A DNA stretch of 35,700 bases from Candidatus Doudnabacteria bacterium CG10_big_fil_rev_8_21_14_0_10_41_10 (GTDB taxonomy: Bacteria > Patescibacteriota > Doudnabacteria > UBA920 > 2-01-FULL-50-11), in contig PFAJ01000017.1 in NCBI GenBank assembly GCA_002773695.1, positions 1 to 35,700 of the forward strand. The letters are read 5' to 3'. Shown piece by piece: positions 28,306-35,700 of the stretch. A model generated the notes under the pieces. The model was given only the letters and a program-made list of their open reading frames with translations, had not been told where the DNA came from and searched no databases. Position 1 is the first letter of the stretch; each line of letters starts with the position of its first letter. The position numbers and the translations under genes are program-made.

Positions 28306-28488
28306 TTCATCTAAGCGGACTCCCACCTGCTCTTTTTTTATATTTCAATTATACCATCTTTAAATAACGACCCTAAAGCAAGCTACAGGGGTATTCTGCC
28401 AAAAATAATAAAAACGCGCCGGATTTCAATCAAGCACATAAATCGGCCGCCGCCGCCTGAGGTCACAAACTTCTCGTTTGAACCTCTT

Positions 28489-28754
28489 TTAAAGAACCTC
28501 CATGACTTGCTTTACCGGCGCACGAAACCCGCATAGCCGACCTGTGCTTACAAAAACCTTGAACGCTCGATCGAGCCTTCGACGATCGGTATTGTGCCAT
28601 GTCCACACATAAACTCCTCTGTCACCAGTGTATGTGAGAACCACCACACCCGACCCAAACATAGCTAGGTCACCAGCTCTTCGTTCCGCTATGAGGCGCC
28701 TGGATACGCACTCTTGCTGCGTTTGTATATTATTACAGTCCTTCTAAGTTCCAT
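28489..28754 (-). pseudogene. possible frameshifted small gene
   Basis: TTGACA-N17-TAGTAT promoter, TAGGAGTGG RBS and ATG (28754) open MELRRTVIIYKRSKSAYPGAS*; a -1 shift enters a long open frame ...TQQECVSRRLIAERRAGDLAMFGSGVVVLTYTGDRGVYVWTWHNTDRRRLDRAFKVFVSTGRLCGFRAPVKQVMEVL*. Confidence 0.35.
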
Positions 28755-28783
28755 TTTCCACTCCTAATTTATTGTGAAATTTT

Positions 28784-28812
28784 ATACTAAACCCGGTTTT
28801 AATATGTGTCAA
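28784..28812 (-). promoter_or_regulatory. sigma70-type promoter
   Basis: Minus strand TTGACA (28807-28812) - 17 nt - TAGTAT (28784-28789). Confidence 0.5.
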
Positions 28813-28818
28813 TCGAGA

Positions 28819-28853
28819 AGAAGGGAACCTTCTCTATAAGAAGGTTCCCTTCT
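28819..28853. terminator. 15-bp perfect hairpin downstream of the anti-sigma gene
   Basis: AGAAGGGAACCTTCT-CTATA-AGAAGGTTCCCTTCT; no clean U-run on either strand. Confidence 0.6.
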
Positions 28854-28876
28854 AAAAATCTTTTCTTGCCTACTTA

Positions 28877-30334
28877 CTATAGTGGACGAATCTGATTATC
28901 TACGCTGTCTATAATCTCCTTCGCCAACGGCACAACAATATTTGGCTGGAAATAATAAGCGTCTTGCGGAGGGTTTAGAATTGGGAAAATTAACGCCGGA
29001 ACAAACAATTCACGAGCTTCTTCACGACCGTTTGGTAAATAATACTGGACAAGCTCCACGCTCGGCGTTCCAATTTCTATTTCTACCACACTTTGCGCGA
29101 TCTCCGGATAATAATTGTAGATTCCGCCACGCTCCACAATATCCAAAATTTTGCGTGGGTCAGTCACTGCCGCGTAAGATGACGACTCAAAACTTTGGGT
29201 GGTAAGATTCCAAACCCCGATCACTCGGTTATAGCGCGTATTAACCGAAACCATCATCCCGGTTGGGCGACCGCTCATATCATGAACGATTTTTCCATCT
29301 ATCTGAAATGGATAGATCACAGAAAAAGTATCAGGAATCCACGCTTGCGATTTATCTACTACTGCCTCATAAGCAATCAACCACTGCTCATCAACTACCG
29401 GCTCGCCGTAATTTTTGGTAGAGATCCCATGCTCGGAAAGAAACCTCTCGGCAATCCCAATTATCTTGCCATCCGAAGGGATGTCTCCCACAGTAAGCCA
29501 CTCACTATCAGCAGGACAACCGGAACCATTGCACAACGGCCGCAACTCCGGCCAACGTAGCCAGTTTTGATTAATGCTAACCGTACCGTTTTGCAAGTCT
29601 ACCGAAATCAAATATCCATAATCTTTATCTTCTGTTAAAGTAAAATTTTGCAAGCTGGCACCAGAAAAACTGCTAAAATTTGCAAGACCCAAATCAAAAC
29701 TTCTCAACAGTCCGTTTACTCCCTCAGCCCCTATCTGCCCTTTGATTCTACGCACTATTTCAATCTGACTTTCAGTTAGATCTAAACTCTCTCCTGTATA
29801 TACAAATTTATAAGAAGTTGGTAAATAATAAGGAAGAATGCCAAGCCCACCACCTCCACCCATACCAATAGCCTGATCCGACCCGCCACCTGATTGTGGC
29901 CGAGAAGAACCCTCTCTTGTGCCAGAGAACGCGGAAGAGGACTGCATAAGACCGGATAAATCCCCAAAAGCATTTTCTGAAACTGAAACCAATTTTTGAT
30001 CGTTTTCAAACGCGACTCTGTTTGGTGAAAGATCGCTTTGGGTGTTTAAAAATAACACTCCTGCCGCGATAACCAAAACAACCACCGCTACACTTGTTAC
30101 TAATTTTAGTTTGAACATATTTATAAAATTTAATTGTGAATTTTTTTTACTCAATTGCTTTGCTCTTAAGAACAATTGTTTTCGGGTTTTAGCAAGAAAC
30201 TTATCATCGATAACTACGTCTGGCTTGTCTGCCAGTAATTTCTTTACGATTTTCAAGAGCTCCCTTTTTTGCTTTTCCAAAGTGGGAGACTGCTCAATAA
30301 GCTCTTTTATAATTTGATTTACTTCGTTATTCAT
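28877..30334 (-). CDS. membrane-anchored putative anti-sigma factor
   Basis: Charged cytoplasmic N-terminus, single TM (LVTSVAVVVLVIAAGVLFL), large extracytoplasmic region; immediately downstream of an ECF sigma gene. Confidence 0.65.
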   Translation of the reverse strand: MNNEVNQIIKELIEQSPTLEKQKRELLKIVKKLLADKPDVVIDDKFLAKTRKQLFLRAKQLSKKNSQLNFINMFKLKLVTSVAVVVLVIAAGVLFLNTQSDLSPNRVAFENDQKLVSVSENAFGDLSGLMQSSSAFSGTREGSSRPQSGGGSDQAIGMGGGGGLGILPYYLPTSYKFVYTGESLDLTESQIEIVRRIKGQIGAEGVNGLLRSFDLGLANFSSFSGASLQNFTLTEDKDYGYLISVDLQNGTVSINQNWLRWPELRPLCNGSGCPADSEWLTVGDIPSDGKIIGIAERFLSEHGISTKNYGEPVVDEQWLIAYEAVVDKSQAWIPDTFSVIYPFQIDGKIVHDMSGRPTGMMVSVNTRYNRVIGVWNLTTQSFESSSYAAVTDPRKILDIVERGGIYNYYPEIAQSVVEIEIGTPSVELVQYYLPNGREEARELFVPALIFPILNPPQDAYYFQPNIVVPLAKEIIDSVDNQIRPL

Positions 30335-30342
30335 AAAGGTTT

Positions 30343-30434
30343 TGTCATCCTGAGCGGAGTCGAGATATCTCTTCCCCGACTTTCAGCCGGAGATAGAGAT
30401 TCCTCCATTGCGCTTCGCTACAGTCGGAATGACA
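30343..30434. repeat. palindromic repeat element between sigma and anti-sigma genes
   Basis: TGTCATCCTGAGCGGAGTCGAGATATCTC...GCGCTTCGCTACAGTCGGAATGACA, imperfect terminal inverted repeats. Confidence 0.7.
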
Positions 30435-31017
30435 TATTGGAATTCAGCAGCCAAACCAATAAAACGCTTAATGGGATATGTTTTCTCAACTTTGTTATAG
30501 TCCGCGAAAAACTCATCTTGCATAAACTTTCGGTTTTTCCTAACACCTCCGCGATCTCTTTGTAAGATAACCCATCCCATACCCTCATAACGACAATCTC
30601 CCTCTGCTCCGGATCAATCTTGGAAAGATACTGTTGAACTTTTTCCAATTGGGTGCGAACGCTAATCTCTGTTTCCACGGATCCAGATGAAGCCGGCTCG
30701 GGAATTTGAAAGATGTCTGTGATTCCATGATTGGTGCGGGAATAATCTATCACTGCGTTCCTGGCGATACTAAAAAGCCACGATGAGAAATTTCCTCTTG
30801 ATGAATCAAATGACCTTATTCGCTCTAAGGCTTTCAGAAATACTTGGCCGGCCAAATCTTCGGCGGTTTGTTTATGGAAAGTTCGGCGATAAATATACGA
30901 GTAAATTCTCCGGACATATCCGTCATAAAGCTGGGTAAAGTTTTCCAACTTCCCCTCTTGGCATTGAGAAATAATTTTGCCCTCAGTTATTTCCAAATTC
31001 CCGCTATTAATATTCAA
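30418..31017 (-). CDS. ECF-type RNA polymerase sigma factor
   Basis: QLYDGYVRRIYSYIYRRTFHKQTAEDLAGQVFLKALE...IDPEQREIVVMRVWDGLSYKEIAEVLGKTESLCKMSFSRTITKL. Confidence 0.92.
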   Translation of the reverse strand: MNINSGNLEITEGKIISQCQEGKLENFTQLYDGYVRRIYSYIYRRTFHKQTAEDLAGQVFLKALERIRSFDSSRGNFSSWLFSIARNAVIDYSRTNHGITDIFQIPEPASSGSVETEISVRTQLEKVQQYLSKIDPEQREIVVMRVWDGLSYKEIAEVLGKTESLCKMSFSRTITKLRKHIPLSVLLVWLLNSNMSFRL

Positions 31018-31110
31018 TCACTTTAATTGTATCATATTTTAAAGAGCTTTTTTGGCGCCTCTAATAATGATTACGAATAAAAACAATAAACGTAACAAAA
31101 AACCCACTCT

Positions 31111-31145
31111 GTCATTCCGGACGTCACGAAGGGCGATCTGGAATT
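31111..31145. repeat. short half-element hairpin of the GTCATTCC... type
   Basis: GTCATTCCGGACGTCACGAAGGGCGATCTGGAATT. Confidence 0.5.
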
Positions 31146-31151
31146 TAAAAA

Positions 31152-31517
31152 TTATAATTTAAAAATCTTTTCGGTCAAATACCCGGTCACGGCAAGTTGA
31201 ATAGTCGGTGATAAACCGGTTCCCAACAACGGCACAAGAGGCATCGTGTCCTCGTATTGCCAAAAATTTAGATACAAAGCAGACCATTCGACTACTACGG
31301 AAAAAACCAAGGTGATAAAAATAAAAACGCCCAGGCCAAATCTCCTTGTAAGTAAAAATATAACCGTAATCCAGGAAGCATCCCACAAAGACGCCAAAAA
31401 CAAAGAATACGACTGGGTTACTATCGGATGAATCGCTCGGTACAACCCGAAATGTAAATACTCCCAAATTAAGTTGAGGATTAATGCTGTAATAAATATT
31501 ATTTTATACACTTTCAT
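31152..31517 (-). CDS. small multi-TM membrane protein
   Basis: 121-aa hydrophobic ORF, four predicted TM stretches by eye. Confidence 0.6.
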   Translation of the reverse strand: MKVYKIIFITALILNLIWEYLHFGLYRAIHPIVTQSYSLFLASLWDASWITVIFLLTRRFGLGVFIFITLVFSVVVEWSALYLNFWQYEDTMPLVPLLGTGLSPTIQLAVTGYLTEKIFKL

Positions 31518-31616
31518 GCTTAAATTATATACTAAATGCCCAAGGGCTGCATAAGCTCAGATACATATTGCACTCCTTGGTAATAAAAAGGGTGGTAAAA
31601 AGGGGACACGAACCGT

Positions 31617-31654
31617 TTATTTATATTTCTTAGGTCGCCCTAGTTTTCTGATTG
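31617..31654 (-). pseudogene. possible transposase C-terminal tail remnant (TIRKLGRPKKYK*)
   Basis: Minus strand ...ACAATCAGAAAACTAGGGCGACCTAAGAAATATAAATAA directly abuts the 28-bp repeat; GRPKK tail typical of REP-associated/IS200-like transposases. Confidence 0.3.
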
Positions 31655-31682
31655 TGAAGAAAAGGGGTCAGGAGCTATTTTC
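31655..31682. repeat. 28-bp direct repeat, copy 1
   Basis: TGAAGAAAAGGGGTCAGGAGCTATTTTC, identical to 35637-35664. Confidence 0.95.
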
Positions 31683-31722
31683 TCTCAAAACTTCGGCCCA
31701 TTTGTTTTTGAATTTGGATGTC

Positions 31723-31765
31723 GCAAATGGAAAAGGAGGGGTTTGGGGAGGAATTTTCCATTTGC
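31723..31765. repeat. 12-bp perfect inverted repeat with 19-nt G-rich loop
   Basis: GCAAATGGAAAA-GGAGGGGTTTGGGGAGGAA-TTTTCCATTTGC. Confidence 0.8.
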
Positions 31766-31807
31766 TCCTCTGTTTTCTTTTGGCGAAATTCGGGCGGGCT
31801 TCAGAAA

Positions 31808-34800
31808 CTATACATTTGCTTTTTCAAATGTAACTGCGTCAAGCGATTGGTATCTATCAAACCGACTTATTTTACCACCGAGCGTATCACTGTATTCATA
31901 CTTATTCAAACTGTGAGGTATGAATACATCCAATTTACCTTCGTTCATTGCATAGCCAAATGAACGAGCCTCTTCTTCAAAAAGTTTTAGTGTACTTTCG
32001 TCAAACCCTTTTCCAAAAGTTACGGAAGCGTCCAGTCCTTGTGCTTTTGTTAGTAGCACACGAACAAAAGCATGATAGACTTCGGAATTTGGAAGTAGAG
32101 AGTAGGGTTTTTCCACGAGCAAAGTTTTTCTTTGAGTTTTTGACTCAAAATCATTTTCGCCTCTTTGGTTAGTTAGCTTGATAATACTTCTTGCTACAAT
32201 TTTACCTTCGCCGTCGGCGACATTCAAAACTTTTTTGTTGCTATCCGCAACATAGGAAAGCAAACATTCGTTGAAACCGCCGTTTCTCCACGATTGGCAA
32301 GTCTCTTGTGGTTCAACTCCTACTCTAAGCAAAGTCATCGGGTCGTCAGATTCATAAGCCGTAACATTTTTGATGTCTCCGACAGTAAAAATTTTCTCGA
32401 CTTGTTCTATATCTAATCCTGCAAGCGGTATATTGAGTTCGAGTATTTTTTCGCGAAGTTCTCTTGCTTGGGTAAGTATTTTTTCTCTTGTATAGCTTTT
32501 TGGTGTTGCTCTTTCAACTTCCAAAATACCACCAATCAAAGTTGCTTCTGATTGCAGAGTTCTTTTTTCTAGTATCAATCTTTTCTTCTCATCTTCGGAA
32601 GAAGATGTTTTTATCCTTTCGGTTACTTCATGAATCTGTGCGCTAAGTGTGTCAAATCTTGTTTTAGAAAAATCGAAACTTGGTTGAGAATCCAAGATAT
32701 GTTCTTTTGCGTTTCTGATTATTTCTTGCGCGGCTTTAAGTTCATCGGCGCGTCTTCCGCTCTCGCCTTCGGCAAGTTCAATTTCTATCGAAATCGGATC
32801 AAGATTATTTTTCCAAAATTCTTTCTGCTCATCTGATAATCCCGATAGTTGTGTTTCGCTTCTCTCGTGTGCATAACGCCAAGAACGGAAATCACCCTCA
32901 ATGATATGTTCCGTTATTACTTTTAATAATTGTTTAACTTCGCTTTCATTTTTTGAATCGTACTTACCAGCCAGCGAGGGAACAATTTCAAAAACTCCGC
33001 TTTTTAGTAACGCTTCTAGGTTGTCTATAATTTTCTGCTGGTACTCTGCTGGCAAATCAAGTTTTCTGCATGCGGATTCAACAACTCGCTGGGTCATAGT
33101 TTCTTCAATACCTTTCAATCCAGTCAAGTTCTGTAATTTTGCTTCCAGTGTTTCAATGCCATTTTTTATCCTTTTTCGCTCTGCCTTATCTGTGGTCTGC
33201 CCCGATTGATTTTGCAGATTAAGAATTTCCTGTTGGATATGACTTGCTTCTTCTGGGTTCGGTGTAGCAAATCCGTATTTGCTAAAACCTTCGAGAGTTG
33301 AGAGCAACTGGAAAACTCGTCTCATTCGTTTTGGATCGTCTCTGGAACCACGATATGCAGTCAGAAGCGTTTCCAAAACTGCTTTGCCGTCCTCTTTTGA
33401 ATTTAACAGTACCAAACCATCCAAAAATGCTTCTCGTTCAAATCCACTACCCTTGAATGTTTTTGCGGCAAAAATATGATCTACCACTGCAAGCATTTTT
33501 TCATCTGAAATTCCTAATCCTTCTTGAGCGATTCTTTTTGGAAACGCGACACTTTCGCCATACTTCGGATTTACTAATGCCGCCAAAAGTTTATCGGCGG
33601 ATTGTGTCCATACATTTAACTTGCTATCAACTATGACCTTTTCTACTTCTGCTCTCGCTTTCAAAAGTGGCTCCAGGGTTTCTTGATTATCTTCGTTATG
33701 ACCAAGATAAAAATCCCTAACTTTTTCTTCATCAAGGGTGCCACCATTTTCTAAAATCTTAGTTAGTTGCTCTTTTGCGACCGTTAAATCTCCATTTTGG
33801 AGCAGAGAACAAGTGGAATATCGAGAGTTAATTCTTCCGAAACGACTCATGTATGAATTTTCATCACCCAGCGTTTGAAGCAAAAATTGTTTATTTTTTG
33901 GTTGAGCTTCAAGAGTTTTCCGTAACGCTTCTGGGTCGCTTTCTTTCAGTAAACGCTCCATTTCGTACACAACTGCATTATTAGTATGCCCCGAACCGCT
34001 TGCTTCAATATGTCGCAACATTAGGGGCAATGCTTCCGGGTTTCCTAAATCGCCCATTTTCTCTGCGGCGGCAGTGCCGTCCCAAGATTCACGACCGCCA
34101 GGAAACAATTGCTCTTCAAACAACCTTTTAATAATTACTTTCTCGACTTGTTCAAAAGTTTCTCTTGGAATAACACCGGAAGATTCCGCAAATTTCTTAA
34201 CAATCTTCCATCTTTCCAAACCATCAAGTCCTTTAAAATCTTCGATAGGTATTTTACTCAAATCGAGAACATCTTTTCTTTCGCTTCTCGGAGTTCGGTA
34301 ATCAGAATAAGGATAGATTATTCCCTCGGTTATTTTGCCGATTCTTTCTTGCAGTTCAGGTGGAAGTGAGCCTCCAAGTGCTTCGCGTACTTGTTCCACT
34401 TTCCCCTTTGTCATTCCCCGAATTAAAAAATCAAATATCTTGTCATAGTTTTTATCTGCTGGTGCGTTGCCCTTACCACTTACACGATAGCTAAGATTTC
34501 TCAAATCGTAGTTAAGTTCATTCGTTCGTTTTTTCCTTGCTTCAACAGCTTCTTTTTTCTCAATTGGATCATTCCAATCTGATTGATTACCTTCGGCTAA
34601 CTGTGCTTTCAATAAGCCAAAATATTCTTCCGCGTCCTCATCAGTTATTTTGCCTTCTGTCCTTAATTTATCTAGTTCAGGCAACACTCTTTGTGCTATC
34701 AAGTCCACATTTAGTTCCTGCTTAATTTCTGGCGAAGTTAATTTTTCTTTCAATCGTTGATGTCTTTCTGCAACATCTTGAAATAATTGTTCTGCCGAAT

Positions 34801-35440
34801 TAAGAGCAAGTTCTTGTCGCCTTGAAACAAGCTCCTGCATTGCGGATTCTGTTTGACTGCCACGAGATTGTCTTTCTCCCAATACTGTATCTACTTGCAC
34901 AGTTCGATCAGACACCTCTCTTAATTGACTGATGATTGCCTTTCTTTCTTTACTCCTAAATAATTTTGCAAAAAAGTTTTTTTGTTCTTCTTGTGTTAGT
35001 TCCGCTGATAACTCACCCTCTCTAGTTTCTAAATTTTTTCTACCAGAAGATAAAGATTGCAACTCACTTTTATTTACCGCTAACCATGATTCAATATCTT
35101 TCGTTTCCAATCCAGAAGTAATCAAAACTCTTGAAATATCATCAATAGTCGGATTTTCAATCTTTGCGAGATCGTCTTTAACCTTACTTAAAATTTCTTC
35201 TGGATTATTTATGACTGTTTCCCTTGTTTCGTGCTCGCCAACCGTTCGTCTTTCTAACGAACCGAATATATTCTGCACTGACTTGGTTTTTGACTCTATT
35301 GCAGAATCAGTCGCTCTTTTATTTTCGACAACATCACGAATAGCAGATTGTCTTAATCGTTCTTGTTGTGCTTCAAGCTCTTCAGGTTTTTCAATCCCTG
35401 TTTCTTGAGTTGGTGATTGTTTTTGCTCAAAATGATCCAT
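31808..35440 (-). CDS. 1210-aa predominantly helical/coiled-coil protein with a distinct C-terminal domain, family not recognised
   Basis: Single long ORF; Glu/Gln/Lys-rich N-terminus; HEAT-like stretch (AAAEKMGDLGNPEALPLMLRHIE); C-terminal PMTLLRVGVEPQETCQSWRNGGFNECLLSYVADSNKKVLNVADGEGKIVARSIIKLT. Confidence 0.85.
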   Translation of the reverse strand: MDHFEQKQSPTQETGIEKPEELEAQQERLRQSAIRDVVENKRATDSAIESKTKSVQNIFGSLERRTVGEHETRETVINNPEEILSKVKDDLAKIENPTIDDISRVLITSGLETKDIESWLAVNKSELQSLSSGRKNLETREGELSAELTQEEQKNFFAKLFRSKERKAIISQLREVSDRTVQVDTVLGERQSRGSQTESAMQELVSRRQELALNSAEQLFQDVAERHQRLKEKLTSPEIKQELNVDLIAQRVLPELDKLRTEGKITDEDAEEYFGLLKAQLAEGNQSDWNDPIEKKEAVEARKKRTNELNYDLRNLSYRVSGKGNAPADKNYDKIFDFLIRGMTKGKVEQVREALGGSLPPELQERIGKITEGIIYPYSDYRTPRSERKDVLDLSKIPIEDFKGLDGLERWKIVKKFAESSGVIPRETFEQVEKVIIKRLFEEQLFPGGRESWDGTAAAEKMGDLGNPEALPLMLRHIEASGSGHTNNAVVYEMERLLKESDPEALRKTLEAQPKNKQFLLQTLGDENSYMSRFGRINSRYSTCSLLQNGDLTVAKEQLTKILENGGTLDEEKVRDFYLGHNEDNQETLEPLLKARAEVEKVIVDSKLNVWTQSADKLLAALVNPKYGESVAFPKRIAQEGLGISDEKMLAVVDHIFAAKTFKGSGFEREAFLDGLVLLNSKEDGKAVLETLLTAYRGSRDDPKRMRRVFQLLSTLEGFSKYGFATPNPEEASHIQQEILNLQNQSGQTTDKAERKRIKNGIETLEAKLQNLTGLKGIEETMTQRVVESACRKLDLPAEYQQKIIDNLEALLKSGVFEIVPSLAGKYDSKNESEVKQLLKVITEHIIEGDFRSWRYAHERSETQLSGLSDEQKEFWKNNLDPISIEIELAEGESGRRADELKAAQEIIRNAKEHILDSQPSFDFSKTRFDTLSAQIHEVTERIKTSSSEDEKKRLILEKRTLQSEATLIGGILEVERATPKSYTREKILTQARELREKILELNIPLAGLDIEQVEKIFTVGDIKNVTAYESDDPMTLLRVGVEPQETCQSWRNGGFNECLLSYVADSNKKVLNVADGEGKIVARSIIKLTNQRGENDFESKTQRKTLLVEKPYSLLPNSEVYHAFVRVLLTKAQGLDASVTFGKGFDESTLKLFEEEARSFGYAMNEGKLDVFIPHSLNKYEYSDTLGGKISRFDRYQSLDAVTFEKANV

Positions 35441-35445
35441 AGAGT

Positions 35446-35637
35446 TTATTTTATCAAATCATCAATACTTATTCCCAGTTCTTCGACAATTTTGGTAACA
35501 GTTTGGATTGACGGCTTCGTTATCATATTTGATTCAATTTTAGTCAGTGTTATATAGGGAATATCGCACTTTCTCGCAAGAGCGTCCTGTGTTAATCCTT
35601 GCTTTGCTCGAAAGACTTTTATTTTATCCCCAATTTT
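35446..35637 (-). pseudogene. XRE-family HTH regulator lacking its start codon
   Basis: KIGDKIKVFRAKQGLTQDALARKCDIPYITLTKIESNMITKPSIQTVTKIVEELGISIDDLIK*; frame runs into the 28-bp repeat and a TGA without ATG/GTG/TTG. Confidence 0.75.
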
Positions 35638-35664
35638 GAAGAAAAGGGGTCAGGAGCTATTTTC
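35637..35664. repeat. 28-bp direct repeat, copy 2
   Basis: TGAAGAAAAGGGGTCAGGAGCTATTTTC, identical to 31655-31682. Confidence 0.95.
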
Positions 35665-35700
35665 ATACTTTTCTTGGTCTCCCCACAGAGTTTAGGGTTG
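35663..35700 (-). CDS. partial: C-terminal tail of a possible transposase running off the window (...TLNSVGRPRKV*)
   Basis: Open to the window edge; GRPRK tail next to the AAATAGCTCCTGACCCCTTTT motif. Only 11 residues visible. Confidence 0.3.
   Translation of the reverse strand, partial: TLNSVGRPRKV

Overview
Bacterial chromosomal window (about 40% GC by eye), nearly all genes on the minus strand. The gene set (small anti-sigma/ECF pair, DUF2207, HU, PgeF, TIGR00341) fits a streamlined, possibly Patescibacteria/CPR-like genome, but taxonomy cannot be proven from the window. The core (9862-25266) is a contiguous, same-strand de novo purine cluster, read in transcription order folD-purA-purC-purE-purB-purF-purD-purN-purH-purM-purL-purQ. 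It covers every step from PRPP to IMP, plus the AMP branch (purA/purB) and FolD. PurE looks like a class II (metazoan PAICS-like) AIR carboxylase, which fits the absence of purK. The most unusual signal is that this cluster is dotted with at least ten short palindromic/MITE-like elements from several sequence classes. Three appear to be inserted in frame inside enzymes (PurQ, PurL, PurH), and others form gene starts or ends (PurL N-terminus, PurD C-terminus, sigma factor C-terminus). Other notable loci: an ltrA-like gene split by about 0.85 kb of compositionally different DNA carrying its own promoter, terminator and two small ORFs; a ~152-nt nested multibranched inverted-repeat element near 27.85-28.0 kb; and a 1210-aa protein of unrecognised family with a beheaded XRE gene, bracketed by identical 28-bp direct repeats next to transposase-like C-terminal tails. 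No rRNA, tRNA or CRISPR array was recognised.
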